64,000 nt of DNA from the NCBI RefSeq assembly GCF_947072515.1, contig NZ_CAMTIG010000014.1, forward strand, positions 1-64,000, given 5' to 3'. This document shows positions 1 through 7,406 of the stretch, one piece after another; the stretch's first letter is position 1; every line of letters starts with the position of its first letter. The notes under the pieces are model-generated. The model did no database searches, was not told the DNA's origin, and saw nothing but the letters and a program-made list of their open reading frames with translations. This DNA is from an uncultured Clostridium sp. Its GTDB lineage: Bacteria; Bacillota; Clostridia; Clostridiales; Clostridiaceae. Made by a program: the position numbers and the translations under genes.

Positions 1-750
1 GAATTAAGTTATACAGATGTAATGAGTCAAGGAACATGGTATTCAGATGTAATAGGATCATTAAATAATGGAACAGAAGTCAATATAGTAGGACAAAACT
101 CTAACTGGTATGAGTTAGTATATAATAATCAAAATGTATGGGTACCAAAATCAAGAGTAAATACTGTAGTTGGAGAAAATGAAACTGAGACAGTGGACTT
201 TAATGGATTAAGCTATACAGATATAATGAATGGACCAACTTGGGATACAAGTGTTGCAGGAACATTATCTGATGGAACTAGTGTACAAGTAATTGGACAA
301 GCTAATGGGTGGGATGAAATACAATATAATGGCAATACTGCATGGATACCAGAAATGAGAGTTACAACGCCATCTAACTGGAGTGCACAACAAAATGAAA
401 ATATGCAACAAAAAATACAAGATATAATATCTTATGGAGAACAGTTCATAGGAACACCTTATGTTTGGGGTGGAGAAAGTCCAAGTGGATTTGACTGTTC
501 AGGATTAATGCAATATATATTTGCAAATTATGGAGTAAACCTTCCAAGAACAGCAGCGGCACAGCAACAATGTGGAACGCCAGTATCACAAGGAAACTTA
601 CAACCAGGAGATTTAGTATTCTGGGGAGAGCCTGCATATCATGTAGCAGTATATATAGGAAATGGACAAATTTTAGTAGCACCTCATACAGGCACAACTG
701 TTACTATAATGAATTTATATCCATATACAAATGCTAGAAGAATATTATAG
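1..750 (+). CDS. SH3-domain NlpC/P60 peptidoglycan hydrolase, 5' end outside window
   Basis: The open frame runs in from the window edge, so the N-terminus, including any signal peptide, is missing. What remains is two bacterial SH3-like modules in tandem (each beginning around LSYTD and ending in WVPKSRV or WIPEMRV), a short linker, and a C-terminal NlpC/P60 domain. The catalytic Cys lies in FDCSGLMQYIF and the catalytic His in YHVAVYIGNG, with a third polar residue likely in APHTG. Enzymes of this family cut gamma-D-glutamyl bonds in cell-wall stem peptides after export, and SH3 modules bind the wall. It is probably a secreted autolysin or wall-remodelling enzyme. The domain call is firm; the physiological role is an inference. 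Confidence 0.9.
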   Translation, partial: ELSYTDVMSQGTWYSDVIGSLNNGTEVNIVGQNSNWYELVYNNQNVWVPKSRVNTVVGENETETVDFNGLSYTDIMNGPTWDTSVAGTLSDGTSVQVIGQANGWDEIQYNGNTAWIPEMRVTTPSNWSAQQNENMQQKIQDIISYGEQFIGTPYVWGGESPSGFDCSGLMQYIFANYGVNLPRTAAAQQQCGTPVSQGNLQPGDLVFWGEPAYHVAVYIGNGQILVAPHTGTTVTIMNLYPYTNARRIL

Positions 751-784
751 AATAGTAGGGGAATTAAACTTAGGGGGAGAATTT

Positions 785-934
785 ATGAAAAAATATGAAT
801 ATAGAGTAGAAGTAGTTCTAATTCAAAGTAAAAAGGCTATCTTAAAAATCTGCAATCAAATGGGAGAAGAAGGATGGGAAGCAGTTGGATTAGATGATGG
901 GTATATTTTATTTAAAAGAGAAAAAGAAGAGTAA
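785..934 (+). CDS. DUF4177-like small protein
   Basis: A 49-residue protein starting at the ATG that follows a good ribosome binding site (tagggggagaattt); a longer frame begins inside the upstream gene but has no such site. The pattern MKKYEYRVE, then MGEEGWEAVG, then GYILFKRE matches the short DUF4177 family, whose function is unknown to me. It lies 34 bases after the NlpC/P60 gene and just before a strong terminator, so it may be the last gene of that transcript. It has no signal peptide or membrane segment. Confidence 0.75.
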   Translation: MKKYEYRVEVVLIQSKKAILKICNQMGEEGWEAVGLDDGYILFKREKEE

Positions 935-965
935 AAGGGAGTGCATAAGCACTCCCTTTTATAAT
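933..965. terminator. Bidirectional terminator
   Basis: Perfect 12-bp stem, AAAAGGGAGTGC with GCACTCCCTTTT, around a 4-base loop. It lies between the convergent genes ending at 934 and 974 and has A/T runs on both sides. Confidence 0.85.
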
Positions 966-973
966 ATAAAAAA

Positions 974-1510
974 TTAACTATTAGCTATAAAATTTAAAGA
1001 CTCTTCTAAAGATATTACATTAGCAAAGCGATTATTCCAAATAGTATAATTATAAAATTTATATAGATTTTCACCAGATAAAAATTCATTATCAAATGTA
1101 GTATTGGTTTCTTTAGGAATATATATTTTATATCCTAAATCAAAAGCAGATTTTAAAGTAGCATCCATACAATACTCAGTTTGAAGTCCTGTTAAAATTA
1201 AGTTTGAAATGTTTTTATCTTGTAAATATTGATGAAGAGAAGTTTTATAAAAAGCACTATTATAATTTTTATAAAAAATAGTATCATTTTTAATTGGCTT
1301 AACTTCATTATAAACTTCCCAAGTAGACAATCCTTTTGAATAAGGACTAGATTCTAAGGAGGTATGTTGAACATAAATTATTTCTACAAATTGTTTTCTT
1401 GCAGAGGCAATTAACAATTTTAGATTATTTATAACATTTTCTTTGTTATATGGGTTTGAATTAATTAATTCATTTTGTACATCAATTATTAGTAAAACTA
1501 AATTTTTCAT
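974..1510 (-). CDS. Isochorismatase-family cysteine hydrolase
   Basis: A 178-residue cytosolic hydrolase. The start is set at the ATG of MKNLVLLIIDVQ, preceded by AAAGGAG; a longer frame reaches 1576 but would overlap the upstream gene. The family triad is visible: Asp in LLIIDVQNE, Lys in the stretch after EVKPIKND, and Cys in LTGLQTEYCMDAT. The family covers nicotinamidases, isochorismatases and other amide or ether hydrolases, and I cannot pick the substrate. It is the last gene of a seven-part minus-strand operon, 22 bases after the metallophosphoesterase. Confidence 0.85.
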   Translation of the reverse strand: MKNLVLLIIDVQNELINSNPYNKENVINNLKLLIASARKQFVEIIYVQHTSLESSPYSKGLSTWEVYNEVKPIKNDTIFYKNYNSAFYKTSLHQYLQDKNISNLILTGLQTEYCMDATLKSAFDLGYKIYIPKETNTTFDNEFLSGENLYKFYNYTIWNNRFANVISLEESLNFIANS

Positions 1511-1532
1511 AAATACAACTCCTTTAAGTATT

Positions 1533-2444
1533 TTATATAATAAAAGAAGAAATTTTAGAAGAAAGATCTCTTCCATTCCAAGAGCTAGGCATATTAAGAG
1601 TTAAAGGTGAATTTGATTTATAATCACTTGTTAGGCCATTTAAAAATAACGTACCTATATTATTAATAGTTATAGTAGCGTATAAGGGATCTTTATATAA
1701 AATTAAATCTTTTAAGAATGGAAATTGCTCGTGTGTTTTTTGAGAGTAATCAAAATGCTCATATTCAGGACCACACCAAATATAGGACATAGAATTAAGA
1801 CTAATATAATGAGTTTTATGAATTAAATCTATAGAGTCAGCATGATCATGTCCATTAATACAACAGAGAATTTTTTTCTTTGGTGTATTAACATTATTTA
1901 TTAAATTTTGAATTTCTACTCTGTTAAAGATTCCTCTATTATTAAAATTATTTTCTAAACTATGGTGAGAAAATATAATATAAAACAAGTTTTCATCATC
2001 ATTTAATTCATTTTGTAACCAATCAAATTCATAATCAGGTAAAATAGGATAAATATCAGTTGATTTATTATAGTTATCAATATTAAAAGAAAAATACTGA
2101 TTATTTCTTTTTATAAAGCAAGTATCTAAAACAATAAACTTAATATTTCCATACTTAAAACAATAATAGCTATTATTGAGTTTGAAAAATTTTAAAATCT
2201 CCTTTTTAGAAAATAAATCTGAATCATGATTTCCTAAAACATGATAAATAGGAATATTAATACTTTCTAGAAGTTCTAGTAAATATTTATTTTCATCTTT
2301 AGGAATACATAAATCACCTAATTGAATAACAAAATTTAAATTATGATTTTTTATTTTTTGAATAAATTGACTAAGTCTTTCATATCCATCAGGAATATGA
2401 TCAAAATGTAAATCTGTAAATATAGCAAAATTTAATATATTCAT
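1533..2444 (-). CDS. Calcineurin-like metallophosphoesterase
   Basis: A 303-residue protein with the classic dinuclear-metal motifs in order: DLHFDH near the N-terminus, GDLCIPK, GNHDSD, a His in FSHHSLE and NGHDHADS near residue 200. These fit a phosphodiesterase or phosphatase such as the CpdA/Icc type. There is no signal peptide, so it should act in the cytoplasm. The start has a ribosome binding site (AAGAAGG). It lies 12 bases after the TIM-barrel isomerase gene and 22 before the isochorismatase, so it is clearly co-transcribed. The substrate is not deducible. Confidence 0.88.
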   Translation of the reverse strand: MNILNFAIFTDLHFDHIPDGYERLSQFIQKIKNHNLNFVIQLGDLCIPKDENKYLLELLESINIPIYHVLGNHDSDLFSKKEILKFFKLNNSYYCFKYGNIKFIVLDTCFIKRNNQYFSFNIDNYNKSTDIYPILPDYEFDWLQNELNDDENLFYIIFSHHSLENNFNNRGIFNRVEIQNLINNVNTPKKKILCCINGHDHADSIDLIHKTHYISLNSMSYIWCGPEYEHFDYSQKTHEQFPFLKDLILYKDPLYATITINNIGTLFLNGLTSDYKSNSPLTLNMPSSWNGRDLSSKISSFII

Positions 2445-2456
2445 ATAAATACCTTC

Positions 2457-3188
2457 TTATTTAGTTTCTAGAATTGAAGAGATAATTTTTTTAGAATGAA
2501 TAATTTCTTCATCAGAGCCAATAACCTCAAAAATTATTTTTCCATCAAAATTTTTCAAATAATTTTTGAAAATTAAATTAAAATCAAGGTCACCTTGTCC
2601 AATAGGTAAATGTTCATGTTTTATAGAAAAATGTTTATCAGCAATGTGAAGACATGTAGGAAATTTTATATTAATAATATTTTGCAGATGAATATAGTTA
2701 TCTATATGTGCAAGATCAAGAAGTAAATCAACATCTTGATTTTTATCAAAAAATATTTTTAAATCAGAGACAGAATAATTTATTGGATCAATAATACTAT
2801 TATTTTCAACATATAGCTTAATGTTTTGTTCTTTCAGTAATTGATTAGTGTTGTAAATATTCTCCGCAAGTATATTTATAGTTTCAGCAGTTATGGGAAT
2901 TGCTTTACAAATAGGATGAATAATAACTTCTGTATGCTTTAAATATTTTAATATACGAAGTAATTCAGAATTGTATTTATTATAATCATAGATATCATAA
3001 ACCACATGAATTATAGTTGGAAAACTTGCATTTAAAATTTTTTCTTCAATAGGCTCAGGAATATTATCAAGCAAAAGCTTTCCATCCTTGAACCAAACCT
3101 GTATAAAATTAAAATTATTTTGAATTGAAAAGTTAATTTCATCAGTTAAATTATTAAACCAACGAATACTACGTCCATATGTTATCAT
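2457..3188 (-). CDS. Sugar phosphate isomerase/epimerase-like TIM-barrel protein
   Basis: A 243-residue protein resembling the xylose-isomerase/AP-endonuclease-2 TIM-barrel family: acidic and His residues at strand ends (EVIIHP, LYVENNS, DLLLDLAHID, CLHIADKH, GQGDLDF, FEVIGSDEE) fit the usual metal ligands. It has a strong ribosome binding site (AAAGGAG) and sits inside the minus-strand operon. Members isomerise or epimerise sugars or inositols, or cleave abasic DNA; the context of kinases and a phosphoesterase favours small-molecule chemistry. The substrate is unknown. Confidence 0.75.
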   Translation of the reverse strand: MITYGRSIRWFNNLTDEINFSIQNNFNFIQVWFKDGKLLLDNIPEPIEEKILNASFPTIIHVVYDIYDYNKYNSELLRILKYLKHTEVIIHPICKAIPITAETINILAENIYNTNQLLKEQNIKLYVENNSIIDPINYSVSDLKIFFDKNQDVDLLLDLAHIDNYIHLQNIINIKFPTCLHIADKHFSIKHEHLPIGQGDLDFNLIFKNYLKNFDGKIIFEVIGSDEEIIHSKKIISSILETK

Positions 3189-3214
3189 TTGTAAATCTCC
3201 TTTCTAAATTAAAG

Positions 3215-4066
3215 TTAATTAGTAAAACAAAAGTCTGTTTTTAATGTCCAATGTAATCTTTTTATCCATTCATTAAAGGAAATAGAATTACTAATCGGAA
3301 TTTTATTTATTATAGATATAATTTTAAAAAGTGCATATGATTTAATTTTTGATAAATCGATAGTTTGAGGTGAATTTTCTCTGTATGATTGGATAAAAAT
3401 TTGGGGAAGAATATTGGAAAAATTGGGATAATGGAATTTAAAAAGCCATACAACCCATGAGATATCTAAAAGAGGATTTCCTAAACCAGCCCATTCCCAA
3501 TCTATAATATACAATGAATCATCTGTAAGAATAGAATTATGGCAACCAAAATCACCATGGGTTAAAACATAATTATCTTCTTCATATATAGATAAAAATT
3601 GTTGTACTTCATTAAAAGATTTAGAAGGTAGACATTTTAATTTAGTGATATCTATATCAGAAAGTTTAAATGATGGAAGCGAAACAGATGAATCTAATAA
3701 ATTAATTGAGTGTACTTGTGCTAAATGTTCACCGAGAAGTTTGTAGATTTTTTCACTAGTATGGATATTATTATTGCCAAGATAAGTTTGTCCGTTTATT
3801 CCATCTATATAATCCATAATAAGGACATTATTTTCTTTAAATTTAAAGTTTTCTTTTATCTTAGGAATCCATTTGAAATGGGTTAATAAATTTAAGCAGA
3901 TATATTCTGTGCAACTATCAACATTAGAAAGTTGAGAGACTTTAACAACTAAAGATAGCGTTGGATTTTTTAAAAGAAAAACTTCATTGGTATATCCACC
4001 TAAAAGAGGTTTAAGTGATATATTTTTATATTTAGTTTGTAAAAATGATTGTAGCGAATTAATCAT
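3215..4066 (-). CDS. APH/choline-kinase-type phosphotransferase
   Basis: A 283-residue kinase-fold protein. The signature stretch is THGDFGCHNS, the catalytic loop of aminoglycoside phosphotransferases and choline kinases, followed by IIDWEWAGLGNPLLDISW, which supplies the metal-binding Asp. The N-terminal GGYTNEVFLLKN is the nucleotide-binding glycine region, and LVVKVS carries the likely ATP-binding Lys. The ATG at 4066 is preferred; an in-frame TTG at 4078 abuts the AAGGAG. It starts 4 bases after the frameshifted P-loop gene. The acceptor could be a sugar, amino alcohol or antibiotic. I do not call it a resistance gene. Confidence 0.82.
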   Translation of the reverse strand: MINSLQSFLQTKYKNISLKPLLGGYTNEVFLLKNPTLSLVVKVSQLSNVDSCTEYICLNLLTHFKWIPKIKENFKFKENNVLIMDYIDGINGQTYLGNNNIHTSEKIYKLLGEHLAQVHSINLLDSSVSLPSFKLSDIDITKLKCLPSKSFNEVQQFLSIYEEDNYVLTHGDFGCHNSILTDDSLYIIDWEWAGLGNPLLDISWVVWLFKFHYPNFSNILPQIFIQSYRENSPQTIDLSKIKSYALFKIISIINKIPISNSISFNEWIKRLHWTLKTDFCFTN

Positions 4067-4070
4067 TATA

Positions 4071-4735
4071 CTACTCAACTCCTTTTGTAATAGTAAAGAT
4101 AAAATTTTTAAGAATACCTATTTGATTTAAAAATGTATCATTTTGATTGTTTAAAATTAAAGTGTTACATTGAGGTAAATTTAAATTAATACGTTCTTTA
4201 TTAATTAGAGAAATAGCTTCAAGGAAATATTCTTTTTCAGAGTTTTGTTCATTAACGATACTTTTTAAAATTAAACTTCTATAAGGTAAATGTTTTTTAT
4301 TACGGATTAATCGTCTAGAAAGAATATCCTTATCTGGAGATTGGATAAAAACAAAGGATATAGAGTCTATAGTTTTACCTAGTGTTTTTAATATAAAAGG
4401 TTCTATACCGGCTATATAAGGTTCATTAATATTTTCAACATAAGATTCTTTTTTAGATAAAGAATAATTTAAATTGAGCTGAATAGCATAATGAACATCT
4501 ATAATTAAAAAATTTTCTTTAGGAATTATTTCATTCATTAAAATATTCTTTGCTGACCATATTAAAGCTGAATAGTTATCTCCAATACTTTTTAGAGGAA
4601 AGTTTTTCGCGTAGCAGCTTCCTTTAAAGCCCATTTTATTTTATAACGTTTAATATTAGTAATTTGTTCTAATTCTTTTATAAGAGAAGTTTTTCCAGTG
4701 GCAGTAGCACCGCCTATAAAAATTACATTACTCAT
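4071..4735 (-). pseudogene. Frameshifted P-loop NTPase/kinase-like gene
   Basis: Read from the ATG at 4735, the frame begins MSNVIFIGGATATGKTSLIK, a textbook Walker A motif (G-x4-GKT), and continues 47 codons to a TAA at 4592-4594. The rest of a plausible protein continues in another frame from about 4610 down to 4071, through FPLKSIGDNYSALIWSAKN and FVFIQSPDKDILSRRLIRN, the latter resembling the lid of small-molecule kinases. The two parts overlap around the A-rich run at 4596-4610, so one indel there would restore about 220 residues. This is either a real inactivating frameshift or a sequencing error in a homopolymer. A stand-alone C-terminal protein would lack its nucleotide site. Confidence 0.75.
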
Positions 4736-4747
4736 AAAAGGCCTCCC

Positions 4748-4912
4748 TTAGATATTCTTTTTGAAGCATATAATCTTGTTAGGTTCTATAAAACCTAGAT
4801 TTAAGTGAAAATTAAAGCTATCTAAATTGTCAATTTCACAATCACTAGCAAATTCTAAACAGCCTTTATTTTTAGCCCAGTTTTGACAAGAAAATAACAA
4901 TTCTTTTATCAT
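4748..4912 (-). pseudogene. N-terminally truncated GNAT acetyltransferase remnant
   Basis: A 54-codon frame with ELLFSCQNWAKNKGCLEFAS, then HLNLGFIEPNKIICFKK. This is the C-terminal third of AAC(6')-like GNAT proteins (WAK..GC.EFASD, LGF.E...). The acetyl-CoA-binding N-terminal part is absent, and an in-frame TGA lies six codons upstream of the ATG. A weak ribosome binding site (AAAGGA) precedes the ATG, so a peptide could still be made. It sits between the nucleotidyltransferase and P-loop genes, so this operon is partly decayed. Confidence 0.65.
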
Positions 4913-4995
4913 TTGAAACAAATCCTTTCAATGTAAAATATAATATAAGTATCTATTTTAGTTGTAAAAAAATAGAATAGAGGCAAATGGTTTTT

Positions 4996-5604
4996 CTAGA
5001 TATTAAGAATATACATAATTAAAGCTTCTAAATTATCATAATTAGAGCTAGGATTTAAAGCTGTATTAAAGTATTTGAAAGCTATAGGGTCTTTTTCTTC
5101 TAAGTAATTTAAAGATTTTTTAGGACCTAAATAAATATAGCCTTTTACCATAAAGTAAATTTCTAAACTATCAACTAAAAGCCAATGATATCTAAAGTTT
5201 CCCTCAATATCTCCTCTGTTAGATCTTTTCAGCATTTTTCTAAGCCAAGCTTTTTGATGCTGAATTTCAGAAGAGGTAAAAGTATTTTTAGAAATTAAGC
5301 TTTTCTCGATAGTAGTTAAAAGAGAAGAACAAAAATTTCGATTATCTAATAAAATTTTTCCTCCATAAAGATGTGTTAAATTTTCTATATCATTCATTTT
5401 ATCTGTATCATAAATAAAGCAATCTAATTGAACGTTTTGAAAAACAGAATTGTCTGTTTTAAAATGAAAATCATCAGAAAAGCAAATGACATCTAAATCA
5501 CTTTCATTAGTTTGAGTATTGTTGGAGTATGAACCATATAAAATCATAGAATGGCAATTATAAGTTTTAATGAGATAATTTTTCAAATTATTTAAGTCAA
5601 GCAT
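4996..5604 (-). CDS. Nucleotidyltransferase-domain protein
   Basis: A 202-residue protein with the polymerase-beta-type nucleotidyltransferase signature GSYSNNTQTNESDLDV (GS...SD.D) near residues 24-39, and a third acidic residue in QLDCFIYD. The C-terminal half is helical (HQKAWLRKMLKR, RYHWLLVDSLEIYF), like the helical domain that follows this fold in ANT-type and related proteins. It is the first gene of the minus-strand operon. It could transfer AMP or another nucleotide to a small molecule, or be an antitoxin-like MNT protein, though no HEPN partner gene is seen nearby. Confidence 0.82.
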   Translation of the reverse strand: MLDLNNLKNYLIKTYNCHSMILYGSYSNNTQTNESDLDVICFSDDFHFKTDNSVFQNVQLDCFIYDTDKMNDIENLTHLYGGKILLDNRNFCSSLLTTIEKSLISKNTFTSSEIQHQKAWLRKMLKRSNRGDIEGNFRYHWLLVDSLEIYFMVKGYIYLGPKKSLNYLEEKDPIAFKYFNTALNPSSNYDNLEALIMYILNI

Positions 5605-5725
5605 AACAAACTCCTAAAATGTATTTCTCTTCTATGAGATTATTTATAGTATAATATAATTATAACAGTAAAGTAAAATAAAGGATAATATGAGATGAGC
5701 CTATAAAGTTAGGAGAGAAATACAG

Positions 5726-6193
5726 ATGATAATAGAAGTATCTGATAAAAATATTATACAAGCTGCAGAGATTCATTCAATATCATGGATAGATTCACAT
5801 AAAAATTTTTGTAGTGAAGAATTTCTTAAAAAACATAATATTAAAAATCAAATTAACTATTTACAAAGTGAAATAAAAGAAGGAAAGAAAATTTACATAT
5901 TAATTAAAGACTATCCTATAGGAATTATTTCATTATATAATAATCTTATTGAAAACTTATATATTTTACCTAGTGAACAAGGAAAAGGATATGGAGCTGA
6001 GTTATTATTATTTATTATTGAAAAATGTGAAAATGAACCAAAGTTATGGATATTAAATAATAATAATAGAGCATATAAATTTTATTTGAAATATAAGTTT
6101 TATAAAACTGGCAATATTAAAAAAATATCTGAGAATATAGAAGAAATTGAAATGAAGAGATTCGATAAAAGTACAAATGAAAAAAGGAAGTGA
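5726..6193 (+). CDS. GNAT-family N-acetyltransferase
   Basis: A 155-residue GNAT protein with the acetyl-CoA pyrophosphate loop in LPSEQGKGYGAELL (Q/RxxGxG/A) and the typical end NNNRAYKFYLKYKFYKTG. It starts 122 bases from the divergent nucleotidyltransferase gene, with AGGAGAG upstream. It is followed by a NUDIX gene whose start overlaps its last codons, so the two are probably translated together. The acceptor amine is unknown. Confidence 0.88.
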   Translation: MIIEVSDKNIIQAAEIHSISWIDSHKNFCSEEFLKKHNIKNQINYLQSEIKEGKKIYILIKDYPIGIISLYNNLIENLYILPSEQGKGYGAELLLFIIEKCENEPKLWILNNNNRAYKFYLKYKFYKTGNIKKISENIEEIEMKRFDKSTNEKRK

Positions 6194-6197
6194 TAGT

Positions 6198-6638
6198 ATG
6201 ATAAAAGTTAATACATATGATTTGAATTCCATAGAAAATGAAAAATTAATTTTTGCAGTAATAATAGCTAGGTTTAAAGAAAAATTTGTATATGTAAAGC
6301 ATAGAAAAAGAGATACTTGGGAGATTCCAGGAGGAAAAAGAGAAGCTAGTGAAGATATCATAGAAACAGCTAAAAGAGAATTATTTGAAGAAACGGGAGC
6401 TAAAAAATATAAATTAACACCTATATGTATATATGAAGTTGAAAAAGATGATATTGGAGGATATAGAAATGATTTTGGGCAAGTATTTTTTGCAGAAATA
6501 GAAGAATTTGATATATTACCAACATCTGAAATTGGTGAAGTAAAGTTATTTTCTAAGCAACCAGAAAACTTAACATATCCATCTATACAGCCATATTTAT
6601 ATGAAAAAGTAATTCAATTTTTAAATAAAAAAAATTAG
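6198..6638 (+). CDS. NUDIX hydrolase
   Basis: A 146-residue protein with a perfect Nudix box: G, five residues, E, seven residues, then RELFEETGA (GGKREASEDIIETAKRELFE). The ATG at 6198 has AAAAAGGAAG upstream, while an in-frame ATG at 6177 lies inside the preceding gene without a proper site. Nudix enzymes hydrolyse nucleoside diphosphates linked to another group; MutT-like clean-up or housekeeping of nucleotide sugars are both possible. It forms a pair with the GNAT gene and ends before a terminator. Confidence 0.9.
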   Translation: MIKVNTYDLNSIENEKLIFAVIIARFKEKFVYVKHRKRDTWEIPGGKREASEDIIETAKRELFEETGAKKYKLTPICIYEVEKDDIGGYRNDFGQVFFAEIEEFDILPTSEIGEVKLFSKQPENLTYPSIQPYLYEKVIQFLNKKN

Positions 6639-6645
6639 AAAAATT

Positions 6646-6677
6646 AAAAAAATGAGCAGATAATGCTCATTTTTTTT
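6646..6677 (+). terminator. Rho-independent terminator after NUDIX gene
   Basis: Stem ATGAGCA/TGCTCAT, extended by flanking A and T runs, then eight T residues. Confidence 0.85.
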
Positions 6678-6806
6678 AGCGGAAAGAAAAAAATCTTAAA
6701 TTTTCCATAATATATTAGATTAGAAAAGATAAATTGAAAAATAAGTATTATAATAGTATATGAAAACAAACTAAAGGAATAAACCCTTTTATAGGAGGAG
6801 ATTTAA

Positions 6807-7310
6807 ATGAACGAAGAAGAAGAAAAAAAAGAAGAAATATGCGATAGTGTTTTAGAATCAAATAATAAAATATTAGAAGAATTTTTAATTAAAAATTTAG
6901 AGATAGATGAGACTATAAAAGATAGATATGAAGTGAATTTAAAAAGAATAACAAATAAAATAAACCCATTTTCAGCAACGGAGACAGTCTCAAAGAGGGT
7001 TTTAACTAAATTTGGGGAAAAGAATTTAATAATCGAAACAGAAAAAAGATTAATAATTTTTTCACTTGGAAAGCTTAATGAAATTATAGAGGTAGCAAGT
7101 ATTGGGTTTAATCATATAAAAAGATTAGATTTTGATACAAAGCATAAAAAAATTAGTATTAAAAGAAAAAATGTTAGTAAGATACATGATCATTTTCAAA
7201 AGAAGCTATTAGAAATACCTAAAAATTTGGATGTTTCAATAAGAACAGAAAACTGGGAACATTTATTTCATGATTTAGAAAATTTAAATTGTGAAAAAAC
7301 TCTACATTAA
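6807..7310 (+). CDS. Hypothetical protein, acidic N-terminus
   Basis: A 167-residue cytosolic protein preceded by a strong AGGAGG site. It opens with a highly acidic run (EEEEKKEE) and has no signal peptide or membrane segment. The middle (TETVSKRVLTKFGEKNLIIETEKRLIIFSLGKLNEI) looks like alternating beta strands, faintly like the PH-like domains of small bacterial proteins, but I cannot assign a family. It stands alone between the NUDIX terminator and the GH31 gene. Confidence 0.75.
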   Translation: MNEEEEKKEEICDSVLESNNKILEEFLIKNLEIDETIKDRYEVNLKRITNKINPFSATETVSKRVLTKFGEKNLIIETEKRLIIFSLGKLNEIIEVASIGFNHIKRLDFDTKHKKISIKRKNVSKIHDHFQKKLLEIPKNLDVSIRTENWEHLFHDLENLNCEKTLH

Positions 7311-7406
7311 GTGGAAATATACTTCTTTAAATTTGAAAACTATTTAAAAAATTTTTATTTAATATAAAGTTATAAATATAGGAATTTATATTTAGGAGGC
7401 ATCATT

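Noticed and set aside
3215..5604. Aminoglycoside-resistance cluster (APH, AAC and ANT folds together)
   Set aside because: The folds are shared with many metabolic enzymes, the AAC part is truncated, and the same operon has isomerase, phosphoesterase and hydrolase genes not used in resistance.
4996..5604. MNT/HEPN toxin-antitoxin module
   Set aside because: Only the nucleotidyltransferase half is seen; no HEPN-like partner with its RxxxxH motif lies on either side.
6053..6361. 102-codon minus-strand frame across the GNAT/NUDIX junction
   Set aside because: Hydrophobic antisense of AT-rich coding DNA; both sense genes have intact motifs.
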